From Cyclaneusma minus (lineage: Eukaryota > Ascomycota > Leotiomycetes > Marthamycetales > Marthamycetaceae), in assembly GCA_037179335.1 (NCBI GenBank), contig JAKZHN010000005.1, forward strand, positions 434,001 through 498,000: DNA of 64,000 bases, given 5' to 3'. Of this stretch, positions 42,579-52,476 are shown in pieces. The first letter of the stretch is position 1. Each line of letters starts with the position of its first letter. The translations under genes were made by a program, and so were the position numbers. The notes beneath the pieces were generated by a model that did not search any database, had not been told where the DNA came from, and saw only the letters and a list, made by a program, of their open reading frames with translations.

Positions 42579-43868
42579 ATGAGGCTCTCTCTTCCCTTCA
42601 TCCTCTCCTCTTTCCTAGCCTTCTCTTCAGCCCTTTCAATACCTCGATCTGCCACCAGTACCGCCATCCAAAACACCACCACCACATCCTCCAACACAAA
42701 CAGCAGCAATGCCCAGTACACCTCCACAACCCTCTACCAATTCCCCCCCGGAACCTGGGTCGAAAACATAGCCGCCCGCTACAACGGCCAACTCCTCGTA
42801 ACCCTCAAATCCCCCACCGCCTCCCTATACCTCCTCGACCCCACGCCCAACACCACCACAGCATCCCCCATCCTCATCCACAGCTTCCCCTCCTCCAACT
42901 CTCTAATGGGCATTGTCGAAACCTCCCAATACGCCCCTGACAATTTCTTCGTCGTCGCTACAAACTTTTCTTCCTCCGGCTCACCAATCCCCTACACATC
43001 CTCCATCTGGCGCGTTGACATGACAACCTTTGCCTACAACAACATCACCGGCACCATCTCCTCCCCTGCAACCATCAGCTACATGGCGCCCGTCCCCCAA
43101 GCCAAATTCCTCAACGGCCTCACCCTACTCTCCCCAAACAGCTCGCACATCCTCATGGCCGACTCCCTCAGCGGCACAGTATTAAACATGGACGTGTCTG
43201 TCGGCACATCAGCCTTCTCGTCTTCGTCGCCGCTGATGCTTACGAATAATTCGGCTACGCAGTATATGGGAATCAATGGCATTAAAGTGCGTTCCGGCCA
43301 GCTGTTTTTTACCAACACCGGCGAAGGGATTCTTGCCAGGCAGCCGATTTTCGCCAATGGCACGGCGATGGGGGATGCGCAGATTGCCGTGCGCGGACTA
43401 GACGGACCTGATGATTTTTGCTTGTTGGGACGAATGGGATTTGGCGAGGAGGGGGGGACAAGCGCGCTGGTGGCGGGGGCGGTGGGGAATGTGATTTATA
43501 GTGCGAATATGGCAAACGGGAGCAAAGAGGTTGTGCTTGGAGCGGAGGATTTGGCGACGGTGGAGGGAGCTACTAGTTGTGTGATTGGCAGGGGATGGGG
43601 GGTTATGGTTGATGTGGGAACAGGATTGGAGACGATTAATGAGAGGCGAGTGGCGTATGTGACGACGAATGGGGGGTTGCAGAGGCCGGTTGGGGGGACG
43701 GCGGAGGGGGGGAAGGTGGTTGCGGTTTATTTGGGAGCGGCGGATTATACGGAGGAGCAGATTGAGGAGATTGAGGCGGTTCTGGTGCTGGTGGAGGGGA
43801 GTGGGACGGAGGGGGAGGAGATGAGTGGTGGGGTGGTGGAGGCGAGGGGGGTGGCGGTGGTGGGTTGA
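42579..43868 (+). CDS. Secreted SMP-30/gluconolactonase-like beta-propeller protein
   Basis: A single-exon 429-aa protein. Residues 1-19 are a clear signal peptide (MRLSLPFILSSFLAFSSAL). A Thr/Ser/Asn-rich spacer follows, then propeller blades: WVENIAARYNGQLLVTL, LYLLDPTP, FLNGLTLLSPNSSHILMADS (the N-G-x-x...D-S pattern of the SMP-30 group), GINGIKVRSGQLFFTNTGEG, LDGPDDFCLLGRMGF. At least ten N-x-S/T sites fit a secreted glycoprotein. The fungal relatives are extracellular proteins of mostly unknown activity, some lactonase-like. The 3' third is strikingly G-rich on the coding strand (GGG in many codons), whereas the 5' half is C-rich, an unusual skew switch within one gene. Function is inferred from fold only. 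Confidence 0.75.
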   Translation: MRLSLPFILSSFLAFSSALSIPRSATSTAIQNTTTTSSNTNSSNAQYTSTTLYQFPPGTWVENIAARYNGQLLVTLKSPTASLYLLDPTPNTTTASPILIHSFPSSNSLMGIVETSQYAPDNFFVVATNFSSSGSPIPYTSSIWRVDMTTFAYNNITGTISSPATISYMAPVPQAKFLNGLTLLSPNSSHILMADSLSGTVLNMDVSVGTSAFSSSSPLMLTNNSATQYMGINGIKVRSGQLFFTNTGEGILARQPIFANGTAMGDAQIAVRGLDGPDDFCLLGRMGFGEEGGTSALVAGAVGNVIYSANMANGSKEVVLGAEDLATVEGATSCVIGRGWGVMVDVGTGLETINERRVAYVTTNGGLQRPVGGTAEGGKVVAVYLGAADYTEEQIEEIEAVLVLVEGSGTEGEEMSGGVVEARGVAVVG

Positions 43869-44969
43869 GGATTGTCGAGGACTGGGGCGGAAGGGGGAGA
43901 AGCTTGAGAAAGGGGATGTATATAAGTTTGGACTTGGAGAGTGGATCGTGGCCGAGACAGGTGTTGTGATGCATTTGAAGGCGTTTCCTTCTGGGTTGGG
44001 GGTTTTTGAGATACCAATTTTGAGACTTTCTAGACTAATATCGCGCTGCTGAATTGGAGAGTATGCCCGGACAGGGAAGTTCATTAGCCTTGCATCGCCA
44101 CTTGGGAGTTTGGGATTTGGGGCTACAAGTCTACAAGCCCCCCATCCGGGGCCATCCCCTTCTTTCCTTCTCTCCTCTTCTCTCTCCTCTTCTCGAGCCG
44201 ATGTCAGGGCATCGAAGATCCGAGAATGTCAGTCGCCACCGTCAAGGTTGTTCTTGATTCACCTCGATCTGGCTTGACCGGATTGGAATTCGCGAGTCCT
44301 GGGGAGCTGTGGACTAGTCACACGACATCATGCTGTGCGGGTACGTTCGTGGTTGCGGGCTGGTACGAGGGAATGGGTATCACGGAAGTATAGCAAACTC
44401 CGTGGCTATCTGGACATGAGCAGGGTCTGTGAATCTAACACCCGGCCTATGTGACACGGGAGAGAGGACTGGAGCACGATTTGGGGTCGGTCATACTCTT
44501 CTTGGCGCATAGGTATATGGCAAGCTTTTTAAGCTTTTTATTGGCTTCTTTGGTACGGATTGCATGTTCGTTAGTTTTCGTCCAACATTGCTTGAAGGCC
44601 AATCGAGCGGATCGTGCAATTGAAGCGCCGGGACGGGAACGCCGAACGCGACTGTGACTCCAGTGCTCATCAATTTCCAGCATCAAAAACTTCCAGAATC
44701 TCTGACGTCACCATGTGCAACTTGGATCTGACCAGTTACCCTACACATGCTTAAGTCCGAGATCGAGAGTCCGAGGAGAACCAGACCACTTTGCTACAAA
44801 TTCCTCTTGAATGCTTGAAAACTCCCGAATAGCAGCCACTCCACCATCCTCATCTCTTCTCCACGATTCCAAACAATTCCCATCTACCTACCTGTATACA
44901 GATATACTCCAGAACCGCCAGCCGCACAACAAAACCACCGGAACAAAGAACCCCTGAACAGAAAGAGCA
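43869..44969. other. Intergenic, no gene recognised
   Basis: Contains the 3' flank of the propeller gene and the leader of the membrane-protein gene. The long Pro-rich antisense frames near 43.4-44.1 kb mirror the G-rich coding strand and are not genes. Confidence 0.5.
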
Positions 44970-45590
44970 ATGCCTCCCAAAGCAAAACGATCCCTGCAAG
45001 ATCCCCCTCCACAAGCAGTCGGAATCCACGATCCCAAGACCGACCGCACGCTCATCTCCAAATCCTACCACTGTCTTGCCGCCCTCCTCGGCCCCCTTCT
45101 CCTTCTCACCAGCGGCCTAGCTACCGCCATCGGCCCCTTCATCGCCGACTACAACCACACACACCTCTTCAACCCGCTCTGGCGCCCACACGCCAAATTC
45201 CACGGCGCGCAAACCATGTCCATGGGCGCCTTCTGCGGGCTCCTGTCCCTCTACCATCTCTTCCAATCCGTAACTTCAGGGACTGCGTGCTTTGGCAGAC
45301 GCAAAACTTTCGGTGGTTTAGGTTGGAACCAGGAGACGAAGAATGCGATGATGTTGCTAAGGAAGGAGAGGCAGAGAGATGATGTGTGGAGTGCGGCGTG
45401 CTGGGGCAGCGTGTATTGGGTTACGGGACTGAGTGCGGTGCTTTATCCGGGGACGAAGGCGCAGGATCCGGAGTTTGGGGAGGGGTTTCCGCAGTTGGGG
45501 CTTTTTGTGGGGCTTTTTGCGGCGGCTTGGGTGGGGTATTGGATGCAGTTGAGGCAGTTGGGGTGGCGAGGGGGGAGGTGGGTGGGTTGA
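44970..45590 (+). CDS. Four-TM fungal membrane protein (DUF6640-like)
   Basis: A single-exon 206-aa protein with four hydrophobic segments: about 34-56 (LAALLGPLLLLTSGLATAIG), 82-100 (SMGAFCGLLSLYHLFQ), 143-163 (SAACWGSVYWVTGLSAVLYP) and 176-195 (LGLFVGLFAAAWVGYWMQL). Between helices 1 and 2 lies HLFNPLWRPHAKFHGAQTMS, a conserved-looking block that I associate, from memory and without certainty, with the DUF6640 family of fungal membrane proteins. No enzymatic motif is visible. Start is the first ATG, with a basic N terminus. As in the gene upstream, the last third is G-rich. Role unknown. Confidence 0.65.
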   Translation: MPPKAKRSLQDPPPQAVGIHDPKTDRTLISKSYHCLAALLGPLLLLTSGLATAIGPFIADYNHTHLFNPLWRPHAKFHGAQTMSMGAFCGLLSLYHLFQSVTSGTACFGRRKTFGGLGWNQETKNAMMLLRKERQRDDVWSAACWGSVYWVTGLSAVLYPGTKAQDPEFGEGFPQLGLFVGLFAAAWVGYWMQLRQLGWRGGRWVG

Positions 45591-45791
45591 GGGGAGAGGT
45601 CGAGGCGAGTGGGTGTGTGTGGGCTGCGGATAAATATTTGATGCACATGAAAGAACCGGGGGAGCTGCGCGCATGGTTGGCGAGAGGAAAGTCCAGGCTG
45701 AAAAACTGCGACACCGTTAACACCCTCGGTAGAATGTTTTTTGGGCGTTTTTGGCAGCTACTTGGTTCGTTTCAGCCTTTTTACGAACTCT

Positions 45792-46394
45792 TTACGCGCG
45801 CGGAGCTTCTCCATGCTGCTGTTGAAATCTTAGACTGGTTCGATGATAGATGGGAAGTAGCAATAGATTACGCCTACGACGGCAGCTACTTCGTTCAACA
45901 TTGGTGAAGAGGTGGTTTCCTATACCACTGTCGTCAGGTGATAGGCACCACGGTGAGAAACGAGGGTTTGGCTGACCATGGGGAATTAACTGTATTCCAC
46001 GTCGCTTCGCCCCTGTTCGGGTGAGTCGGTGACCGCCATTGTGTCTACTTGGAAAAAAGAAGTTTGAACAGGACGCCTCGACCCTTATATAGCAGAACTC
46101 CTTTCCGACAATTGTCCATCCGGCTTCCGCAGTGCCAATCCAGTACACATCACGTGAGTTCAACAGCGGTAATGAGTCGCTCTCCTCTACCACGTGCTGG
46201 AAGTTCAACAGCTCAAGCTTCGCTTTGTAATCGAAGGCGGCTACCGGAATACTATAGACTATAAATGCTTCCTTCCTTACCTCTTCAAAGGGCATGGACA
46301 GAGCATTCAAAGGCATTTGACTTATGACTAGGAACCTAAGTTGACCCCCGAGTTGTGTATGAGCTGCAAGAATTGCAGCGTTCAAGTGAGACAT
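45792..46394 (-). CDS. Hypothetical protein, doubtful
   Basis: A 200-codon frame. The first 105 residues have protein-like composition (LRFLVISQMPLNALSMPFEE, LLNFQHVVEESDSLPLL, VYWIGTAEAGWTIVGKEF), while the rest is basic and low-grade. It may be an exon of a small spliced gene or chance. I recognise no domain and cannot place splice sites with confidence. Confidence 0.25.
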   Translation of the reverse strand: MSHLNAAILAAHTQLGGQLRFLVISQMPLNALSMPFEEVRKEAFIVYSIPVAAFDYKAKLELLNFQHVVEESDSLPLLNSRDVYWIGTAEAGWTIVGKEFCYIRVEASCSNFFFPSRHNGGHRLTRTGAKRRGIQLIPHGQPNPRFSPWCLSPDDSGIGNHLFTNVERSSCRRRRNLLLLPIYHRTSLRFQQQHGEAPRA

Positions 46395-46542
46395 CCCTTG
46401 GTAAACAAAACGTTGTTCTTTCTAACACAAAGAGAGGCTGGTGCGGCTACCTAGTTGCGAAAGCAGTACATGTCTTTGGTGGTAAACACTAGTCGTTGAC
46501 AGAGAGAGCTTCGTCTCAGCGGCAGGTTGCTCAATTTTGAGA

Positions 46543-46550
46543 TTCTCCAA
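46543..46550. repeat. MITE target-site duplication, left
   Basis: ttctccaa directly before the CAGGGTGTGG terminus; identical to 46880-46887. Confidence 0.9.
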
Positions 46551-46879
46551 CAGGGTGTGGGAAACTTAAAAACTAGGAACTTAGAGATATGTAGTTTAGT
46601 TCCAACTAAACTAAAGGGGTCCGTAGTTCGTTAGAAACTTAAGTTTTAAACTTAAATTTTAGTTTTTCCCTTATAGTTTTCTATACCCTAATTTTGGCCC
46701 GGGGCTCCCTAAAATATTTTTGCATTAAAAATAAGTGTAAAAGTACTTACCCCTTTTACACCTGAGTTTCTAACTAAAAACTTAAGTTTTCAATCTAAAC
46801 TTGGGACCCCTTTAGTTCGTTAGAAACTTAAGTTTTAAACTTAAGTTTTAGTTTTTCCCTTTTAGTTTCCCACACCCTG
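46551..46879. mobile_element. hAT-type MITE, 329 bp
   Basis: Terminal inverted repeats CAGGGTGTGGGAAACT and AGTTTCCCACACCCTG are perfect over 16 bp, flanked by a perfect 8-bp direct repeat (ttctccaa). An 8-bp duplication and CAGGG termini are the marks of the hAT superfamily. There is no coding capacity, so it is non-autonomous. Inside, a segment (ttcgttagaaacttaagttt and onward) occurs twice in direct orientation, at about 46630 and 46812, beside short palindromes such as aaacttaagttt. Intact ends suggest fairly recent insertion. Confidence 0.9.
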
Positions 46880-46887
46880 TTCTCCAA
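46880..46887. repeat. MITE target-site duplication, right
   Basis: ttctccaa directly after the ACACCCTG terminus. Confidence 0.9.
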
Positions 46888-47899
46888 AACCCTAAGTCTG
46901 GGATGACAGTATGACTGATGAGCCGCACGTAAATTTACTGGGAGCTTGTAGCCTTGTTCTGCGTCTTCGCCCCATATTAGGCCAGATGAATCTGTGCATA
47001 ATATGCATCCATGAGGACGAGACTCTGAAAATCTTGGGCGCTGGCTTCTCTCGAGCAAGCCAGAGCCCTCTTTATGTAGTCGAGATACCACACTTTCTCA
47101 CTTCGCAGCTTTGAAACCTGAAAGTCATAAAGCGACAAACCATAGCATGCACGACAGCAGTGATACATATCAACAGCAGCCAGGAATTACGCCACTCATT
47201 CGCGCCACCAACAGCAGGCCCACTGTTTCCCCATATAGAATCCGGGGAAAAGGGCGCCCTTGTAATCGGTCGTAGGGTTTCATCAGTAATTTTGTTCAAA
47301 TGTTCGTATCTAGTGTCTTCTACCGGGCGTTCAATTCTTGTGTGCCTTGCAGGCTGCAGATGCTGCTCCGACATGTCACATACATCAATTGAAACATATG
47401 CACACCGGAGAGTTAGTTTGTGAAGGGCAGGCCAAGGTCTCCTTTATATACCTAATAGGAAACCTCATCCCCTAGGTTTTGAAGAGCAAATACTAGATTC
47501 TAGATTTACAACGACATCAACAACTCATAGCAGCAGCAGGTTTGATTCCTCGACAGCGACTCGCGCCATCGACAGTTATTTCCCCAGCCCCAAAGTTCCT
47601 AACAACTTGAAACTGAGCAAAACCTAAAGCTGCAACATGAGACGAAGTGAAAACCGTGGGCGAATAATTCCTTGCAGTTGTTTACCCATCGTGCGGGTTC
47701 CATTTGCTTCTGAGGGCTGCAAGATTGGGTTTGATATGTTACTGAATATTGGCAGGATAATGTGCTCCTTAAATAGAAGAATTCGTTCTCCACTCCATGT
47801 GCAGTGAGTCATCAAGAGGCGAGGACCAAGGGAGATATATGAGGCTTTGACAGTACTACAAGGTGAGGACGGTAGGCAGTCATTCTCGGCAGTAAGGTG

Positions 47900-47937
47900 T
47901 TCCTTGGACGGCAGGTAGTTCCTTGGACGGCAGGTAG
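47900..47937. repeat. 19-bp tandem duplication
   Basis: ttccttggacggcaggtag occurs twice, head to tail. Confidence 0.9.
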
Positions 47938-49180
47938 TTCTCAAGTCCTTGACGCACTGTGGGTTGATTGCTGGAGAGCAGCGCGCGACGACACAGACGT
48001 AATACACCTCATGAACGATCATTGGAACTTTTAATATTTATGTTGTGGCTCATCCGGGACACTGTATACATCCCCCAGGTGTGCAAATCCATGTGAAGGT
48101 CGCCTGGTTACGAATGAGATGGATTTTAGAGAGTATTTCAAGCAATTGGGAATTCACTCATGAACTGAAAGCAGTCAATTATCACATGTCGCAGGAGGAT
48201 AGAGCCAAGGTACAGGCTCGAATGTCACGTGTCTAAACTCCAAAACTCTAAGTCTACAAAGTGCAGGAAAGTGCGACCCACTCCAAGCCCGTGCAGCCAC
48301 CCCTCCAAAGTTTTGTCGCGCATCGATATGTCAAATCAACATCCCCAAAACTGCTGTTCTCCAAGGCTTCAGAGACCCAGAAGCCCATGAAGACATCGTC
48401 AATGCAAGTTCTATTCGCAGATTAGTTGCTGGGAGCGAGGAAGTGGAATATGATGGGGAGAAGGGGTCGCCATCGCGGAGTGGGGAAGGCTTCAAAGTGC
48501 GGCAGTGCACAAGCCAGCAACGAGCAGGTGACTCCAAGCTTGACGTGTGCCGCTGTAGCGGATTTATAGACTGCCAGAGATGTGGTCATCATGCAGAGAC
48601 TTGGAAAAGGGGGTTGCTGTCGCAAAGTGGGACTATCTTCAAAGTCCCACAAAGCGGAACGAGAAGGCGAGTCGGCAGAAGACTAAAAAAAGCCGTCAGC
48701 GAGGTGCCATGCTGAGTGAGTTCCACTCAGTCACAATCGCATAGCCAGTATCCGCAACCCACGCGCCCAAACAGAATTCCCGAAGGAATCCCCAAGCCAT
48801 GAATGGGAATGGGGGGAATTCACAGATACTGGCCAGGAGAAAGGACTGAGCCGGGGATTGGAACTCACCATTTGAGAAGCAGAAAAGAGTGTAAGTGTGG
48901 TGCCTAGATGCCGTCGATGATGAGAAATGGTGGTCGTTGTCGCAAGGTGGGAATAGCTTCGAAATGCGGCGGCAGTGCGACCAAACGGAGATTAGAGGCA
49001 ACTCGAGAAGATGATGCTGGGCGCATGTCAGTCTCGACAGCAACTTTCAACAATAGACAGCAACTCACCTTGAGCCAGCAAGCAAACTGCAAGGTGCGAA
49101 TCGGGTCAGTTTGCATTCCCAGCAACACCACGTACAGGTGTAAGTTGTCGTTGCAGATGTCTGTGACGTTAGCTGTAAAT

Positions 49181-49527
49181 GCCCCAGTCCGAACGCCTCT
49201 CAAATCTCCAGACTGCCATAAGACAGCTGAAGCTCCAAAGAGAACTTGAGGACAAAAAGCAAACCCATGACAGAAGGAAAGCCCAAGTACAAAAGGAAAG
49301 CTGTGAACTGTCACAGATGAAGCCCCAGTGCGAACTTCTCTCGAATCTCCAGACTGCCATGAGACAGCTGAAGACTCGGAGAGAACATGAAAGACAGAAG
49401 GAAAGCCCAATGACAGAAGGAGACCCATGACAAAAAGAGACCCAAGACAAATGAAAGAGCTGTGGAGTTTGAACTGCCAACAGCTGAGCTTCTCTCGGCT
49501 CTCCAGACTGCAACTATGCAGCTGAAG
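49181..49527 (+). repeat. Three-copy repeat encoding a coiled-coil-like unit
   Basis: Units start near 49181, 49322 and 49480 (spacing about 141 and 160 bp). Each contains a version of ctctcRaatctccagactgc followed by cagctgaag. In frame, the first two read ERLSNLQTAIRQLKLQRE and ELLSNLQTAMRQLKTRRE; the third reads ELLSALQTATMQLKVR in another frame. They look like remnants of an internal-repeat coiled-coil gene whose remainder I cannot find. Confidence 0.55.
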
Positions 49528-52476
49528 GTTCGTAGCAGACACCAACGTACAGGTGGAAGCTCACCGTCTGCCCCCAAAATCAAAAACGCCAGAACGCCAG
49601 AACGCCAAACGTAAATCACTGATCACTCAGTGTGACACAGGAAGAGTCGTTTCCACCATGCTACCTTGGGCGGGCAGAACAGATGGTCGACTCTTCCAAT
49701 GTCAGTGGAAGGCTCAACTCGAGCTTCCATGGGAACAAACTTGAACCCGATGATGACGGGCCGCGACTTCTGTACGTAGTAGTTGTTTGCGCAGCGCGCA
49801 ATGAAGTCGGGGCCGCCATCACCACCTTCTTCAAACATTGACGACGCGAATGAATCAACGTGCGACATTGTGAATGTTTGGAAAAAGCTATCGTCAGAGC
49901 AAGCAAGATTTTGTATGTCAGAGTGTGAGTCTGGTAATGAAGAAATCTCAGCTTGTGTAGGCTCTGCGATGGGGAAAAAAGAGAAAAGAAGGATCGAAGA
50001 TTCCTGGGGGGGCCCGCCTTATATACGATCCAGAGTCGGATAGAGAGACGCCGTGTGACTAGGTCGAAATACACCCCCGAGGGTGTTAATTGTTTGTGCG
50101 GTCTCAATGCGTGCTAGAGAGGGAGGATGAACCAGAGTTGAGGCCGGCTGTGGAAAGAGAATCGTACCACGTGGGGTGTTGAACCACAGCTTCGAGTTGG
50201 GAAAACCGCGCCATTGGTGCAAGCGCCGCAGAAAGGGAAAACGTGCTAGGACATCTGGCAAACAGTTTCTCTCCGAGTCCGTGCTTCGTGGTTGGGGAGG
50301 TTGGCGAAAGCGATGATGTGCGATGTTGAACCAGACTTGTGAATTGCTGGTCGAAGGGAAAAGGGGGAAGGCCTCCTTGAAGTCCGTGCTCTGCGCTCGA
50401 GGAGGCTGGCTGCTGGAGAGCACGACATTCACGCTGCCTGTCACCAAACCATGGTTCTGAGTAGCGGAGTGTTCATCCTGTTCAAGGATTAGAATTCTCG
50501 AGCTCCGAACACGAGCTGCGTTGTTGTTCCATCCCAGTTGGCTAGTCTTGGGCGGTAAGTGATCGGAAAGGAGAGATAGTCCAGGGAGCACAGTCCGCTC
50601 GTCACCCGCAACCATAACATGCACCAAAGCAGAAGAGAAGGATGCAGGTTGAGAGATTAAAGTGACTAAACAACAAACAATCGAGACAGAGCCAATTACT
50701 TGCATGAAACAAAGACAATTGAGAAAGTTCTACCTACATGAGACCGCCAGCAAGAAAAGGGGCGGCCCTCGGATCTTATCCTACCTGCGACAAACAAGAG
50801 AACACCATGGCACGTTGCAAGATGCTACGGTATTCCCCGAGAAAACAGGAGAAAACAGGAGACAGGCCTCTTCTCTCGGAGACTAGGCCACAGAACCAGA
50901 GTTGCTTGCACGCACACAAGAAAGAGTGAAAATGCAGGAGGCCGGAGTTTTCTCCCTCGCGACGTGAACCTGAAAGCTGGGGGTGCCGAACCGTAGAAAT
51001 GCTCAACACTAGTTGGCTGGAAAGTTAAAAACCGAAAACGAAAAGGAGGTGGGGTCTTCAGCATGTGAACGAGGCAGCCTTAGCTTGTGAAAGGCCAGAG
51101 CGCAGCTCAACGCTGGAGACTGAGCAATCTTTAAAAAACAGCGCAGTTCAAAAGAAGCATTGAACGCATGCAAGGAAAGGAGGAAGGAAGAGCAGGAGCT
51201 CGCATGAAAAAGTGGGAAGAGAAAGCAGGAGAACTCACGTGAGCAAGGAGGAAGAAAACAGGTGAAGTGGCCATCTTCTGCTCCACATGCTTCGTGCGGA
51301 CAGCGCCGGTATTTAAACTTTTCCCACCAACTAGCGCAGAGAAAAATTTTCAAAGCTCCTAGCTCATGTGCTTGGGTCACCGCGCGGAGAGGGGAAGGAG
51401 GCTGGGTTTCCAGCAATTTCAAAAACGGGATTCCAGCGACATGTGTTCCAAGCTAGCGGGACAGAAAGAAGAGACAGATGTCAATTCAGAGAAGACGCAC
51501 GTGGGATCCTCTGTGTACCGCCTCGACGAATAGACATGGGCCTCGCATCTTCTCAGCACTGTACTGTGCAGGCGGCTTTTGGGGTTCCAGCAGCCAGGCC
51601 GCTTGTTGAAGCCTCCCTCCTGCTTTGCACCCTTGTCTCAGAATCTGGTTTCCGAAGTCGAGTCGCTGGGGCTCAGAAGCACCCCCTTCCCCTTCCCTGG
51701 GAGTGCGCGCGTCGTTTCGTTTTCGGATTTTAAACTTTTCCCCTCAGAGGCTCCGCGCTCTGACCTTCAGGCCACATCTGCTCTGGAGGAAACCCGGAAG
51801 GCCCGACCTCCTGCTTTCTCCCTGCTGCTGGCGTTTCCGCTTTGACTTTCTGCTGGTACTCACATGTGATATGACACGCTCTTCCCCCCCTCAAAAGATC
51901 TCATCAACGATCACAAGCAAGAAAGACACAAAATGGCAAAAGCACAGAGGGAGAAGCACAGAGGGAGAGAGATAATATCAATTACAAAGGTATCCATCAA
52001 TTACAGGACTTTGCATCATCAATTACACTTGAATTGTCTGCAATGACTTTGAATTTCTAACGCACTCGTATGCGTTTGTGCTGAATTGCTTGCTTGCTTG
52101 CGCCCGCCCTTTCCACGTCGCCGTCGAAAACAAGAAAGCAAAAGAAGAAGCGCCTATTTCCCACCCGAGTATGGATCTTTTTCAGCAGCGCAATGCTATG
52201 CCTGAGAACTTCGAAAAGGATGCCCCGAGAAACGCCAACACCGCATTTGCCGCTGTAAGGAACGTATGGTTTTGCAAGGAAAGCAGAAACAAGAGGGGAA
52301 TCGCAGTTTTTCGGCAAAGAGATCGCTGACATGCGCAAATACAGAGCTTTTGGTTCGTCTTGTTTCTGGCCATCATGAAAAGAGGTAGGCTGTGAATGCC
52401 GTTTTGTCTATGGGCAAGCAGCCTTCGCGCGCGCACTGTATGTAATAATTCTCCCAAACGCTGTGGACCCGGTTGA

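Larger units (their letters stand above)
46888..52476. other. Gene-poor region with degenerate repeats
   Basis: I recognise no gene in 5.6 kb. Short frames on both strands are unconvincing; one at 47374-47072 (minus) has a possible membrane helix but no relatives known to me. A 19-bp tandem duplication lies at 47900-47937. Similar pieces (gtcgcaaRgtggga...ttcRaaRtgcgg) recur near 48.48, 48.62 and 48.93 kb. A three-copy coiled-coil-like repeat lies at 49.2-49.5 kb. This looks like the debris of old repeats or a decayed gene. Confidence 0.45.

Noticed and set aside
43398..44084. Pro/His-rich 228-codon antisense frame
   Set aside because: Shadow of the G-rich 3' half of the propeller gene; no domain.
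48899..49619. Several overlapping minus frames of 100-213 codons with Cys/His/Trp-rich reading
   Set aside because: Antisense reading of the repeat units; the plus-strand coiled-coil reading is the more consistent one.
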